Source: BOG-908 sp964247675 (GTDB taxonomy: Bacteria > Pseudomonadota > Alphaproteobacteria > Acetobacterales > Acetobacteraceae). From it: a stretch of DNA of 6,125 bases. The notes beneath the pieces were generated by a model. The model saw nothing but the letters and a program-made list of their open reading frames with translations. It was not told the origin of the DNA and searched no databases. The DNA lies in contig CAXTVW010000188.1 in the NCBI GenBank assembly GCA_964247675.1, forward strand, positions 1 to 6,125, read 5' to 3'. The position numbers were made by a program, and so were the translations under genes. Shown here one piece after another: positions 5,944-6,125 of the stretch. Each line of letters begins with the position of its first letter. Within the stretch, counting starts at the first letter, position 1.

Positions 5944-6125
5944 GGCAAGGAAGGCCTTCTTTTTTGAAAAAAAGAAGCAAAAAACTTTTACTACTGACGG
6001 CTGCATTGCGGCGCGTGCTGGTTTTGCCAATGCGCGCTTGGCAGATACCAGGCGCGCTTCAATGCAGGCGGGGGGAGTAAAAGTTTTTTGGTTCTTTTTT
6101 TCAAAAAAGAACTGCTTGCTTGCTT
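5944..6125. repeat. Composite inverted-repeat element, copy 2 (directly after glyA), possibly cut by the window edge
   Basis: This is the same element type as upstream of glyA. The left arm begins immediately after the glyA stop (5944-5992). The right arm runs from about 6077 to the edge. The best-matched inner 36 bp of the arms (5957-5992) pair with one mismatch. The outer part of the right arm differs, ending in TGCT tetramers. The core folds back through CTGCATTG (6001-6008) with CAATGCAG (6060-6067), GCGCG (6011-6015) with CGCGC (6053-6057), TGGT (6019-6022) with ACCA (6047-6050), and TGCCAA (6025-6030) with TTGGCA (6038-6043). Transcribed, it would make a long hairpin behind glyA and could act as a terminator or 3' stabiliser, though the U-tract arrangement is not that of a classical intrinsic terminator. 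Confidence 0.82.

Noticed and set aside
4660..6030. Long minus-strand open frame opposite glyA
   Set aside because: It is a shadow of glyA; its start lies in the repeat and the product is low-complexity.
4435..6125. CRISPR array or insertion sequence with terminal repeats
   Set aside because: Only two copies 1.5 kb apart, each an inverted repeat with no spacer series; the gene between them is glyA, not a transposase.

Overview
The window is GC-rich and compactly coded. It looks like the chromosome of an alphaproteobacterium, most plausibly Acetobacteraceae (Rhodospirillales). Three things suggest this: the alphaproteobacterial style of HemB (DLIWP near the N-terminus, Asp-rich metal loop) and GlyA, the dense same-strand gene overlaps, and the very A/T-rich palindromic repeats standing out in a GC-rich background. 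I recall similar A/T arms from acetic acid bacteria, but this is memory and was not searched.

Layout. A five-gene block runs leftward on the minus strand, in transcription order: an APC/CAT-type amino acid permease (4329-2884), hemB (2887-1895, TTG start in a TTGA overlap), a SleB-like cell wall hydrolase interrupted by an apparent one-base deletion (1895-1399, TGATG overlap with hemB), an unrecognised exported cysteine-rich protein of 197 aa (1409-816, 11-base overlap with the hydrolase), and an exported legumain-like (peptidase C13) protein (729-4). The first four overlap one another, so they probably form one translationally coupled operon. The C13 gene follows after an 86-base gap that holds two perfect 12-bp palindromes. 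Divergent from this block, glyA (4645-5943) runs rightward.

glyA is bracketed by two copies of the same large composite inverted repeat (4435-4621 and 5944 to the window edge). Each copy has A/T-rich arms of about 36-49 bp around a GC-rich core of about 85-90 bp that folds back on itself. Comparison of the two copies shows compensatory base changes in the core hairpin and in a short palindrome within the arm. This suggests that structure, not only sequence, is maintained.

Function. GlyA makes glycine from serine. In alphaproteobacteria glycine and succinyl-CoA give 5-aminolevulinate, which HemB condenses to porphobilinogen, so glyA, hemB and an amino acid permease make a plausible metabolic neighbourhood. 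The three downstream genes concern the envelope: a wall hydrolase without a visible signal peptide, then two exported proteins. The hydrolase plus exported cysteine-rich neighbour resembles an effector/immunity or enzyme/inhibitor pair, but this is inference only. No tRNA, rRNA, CRISPR array, transposase or clear sigma-70 promoter was seen.
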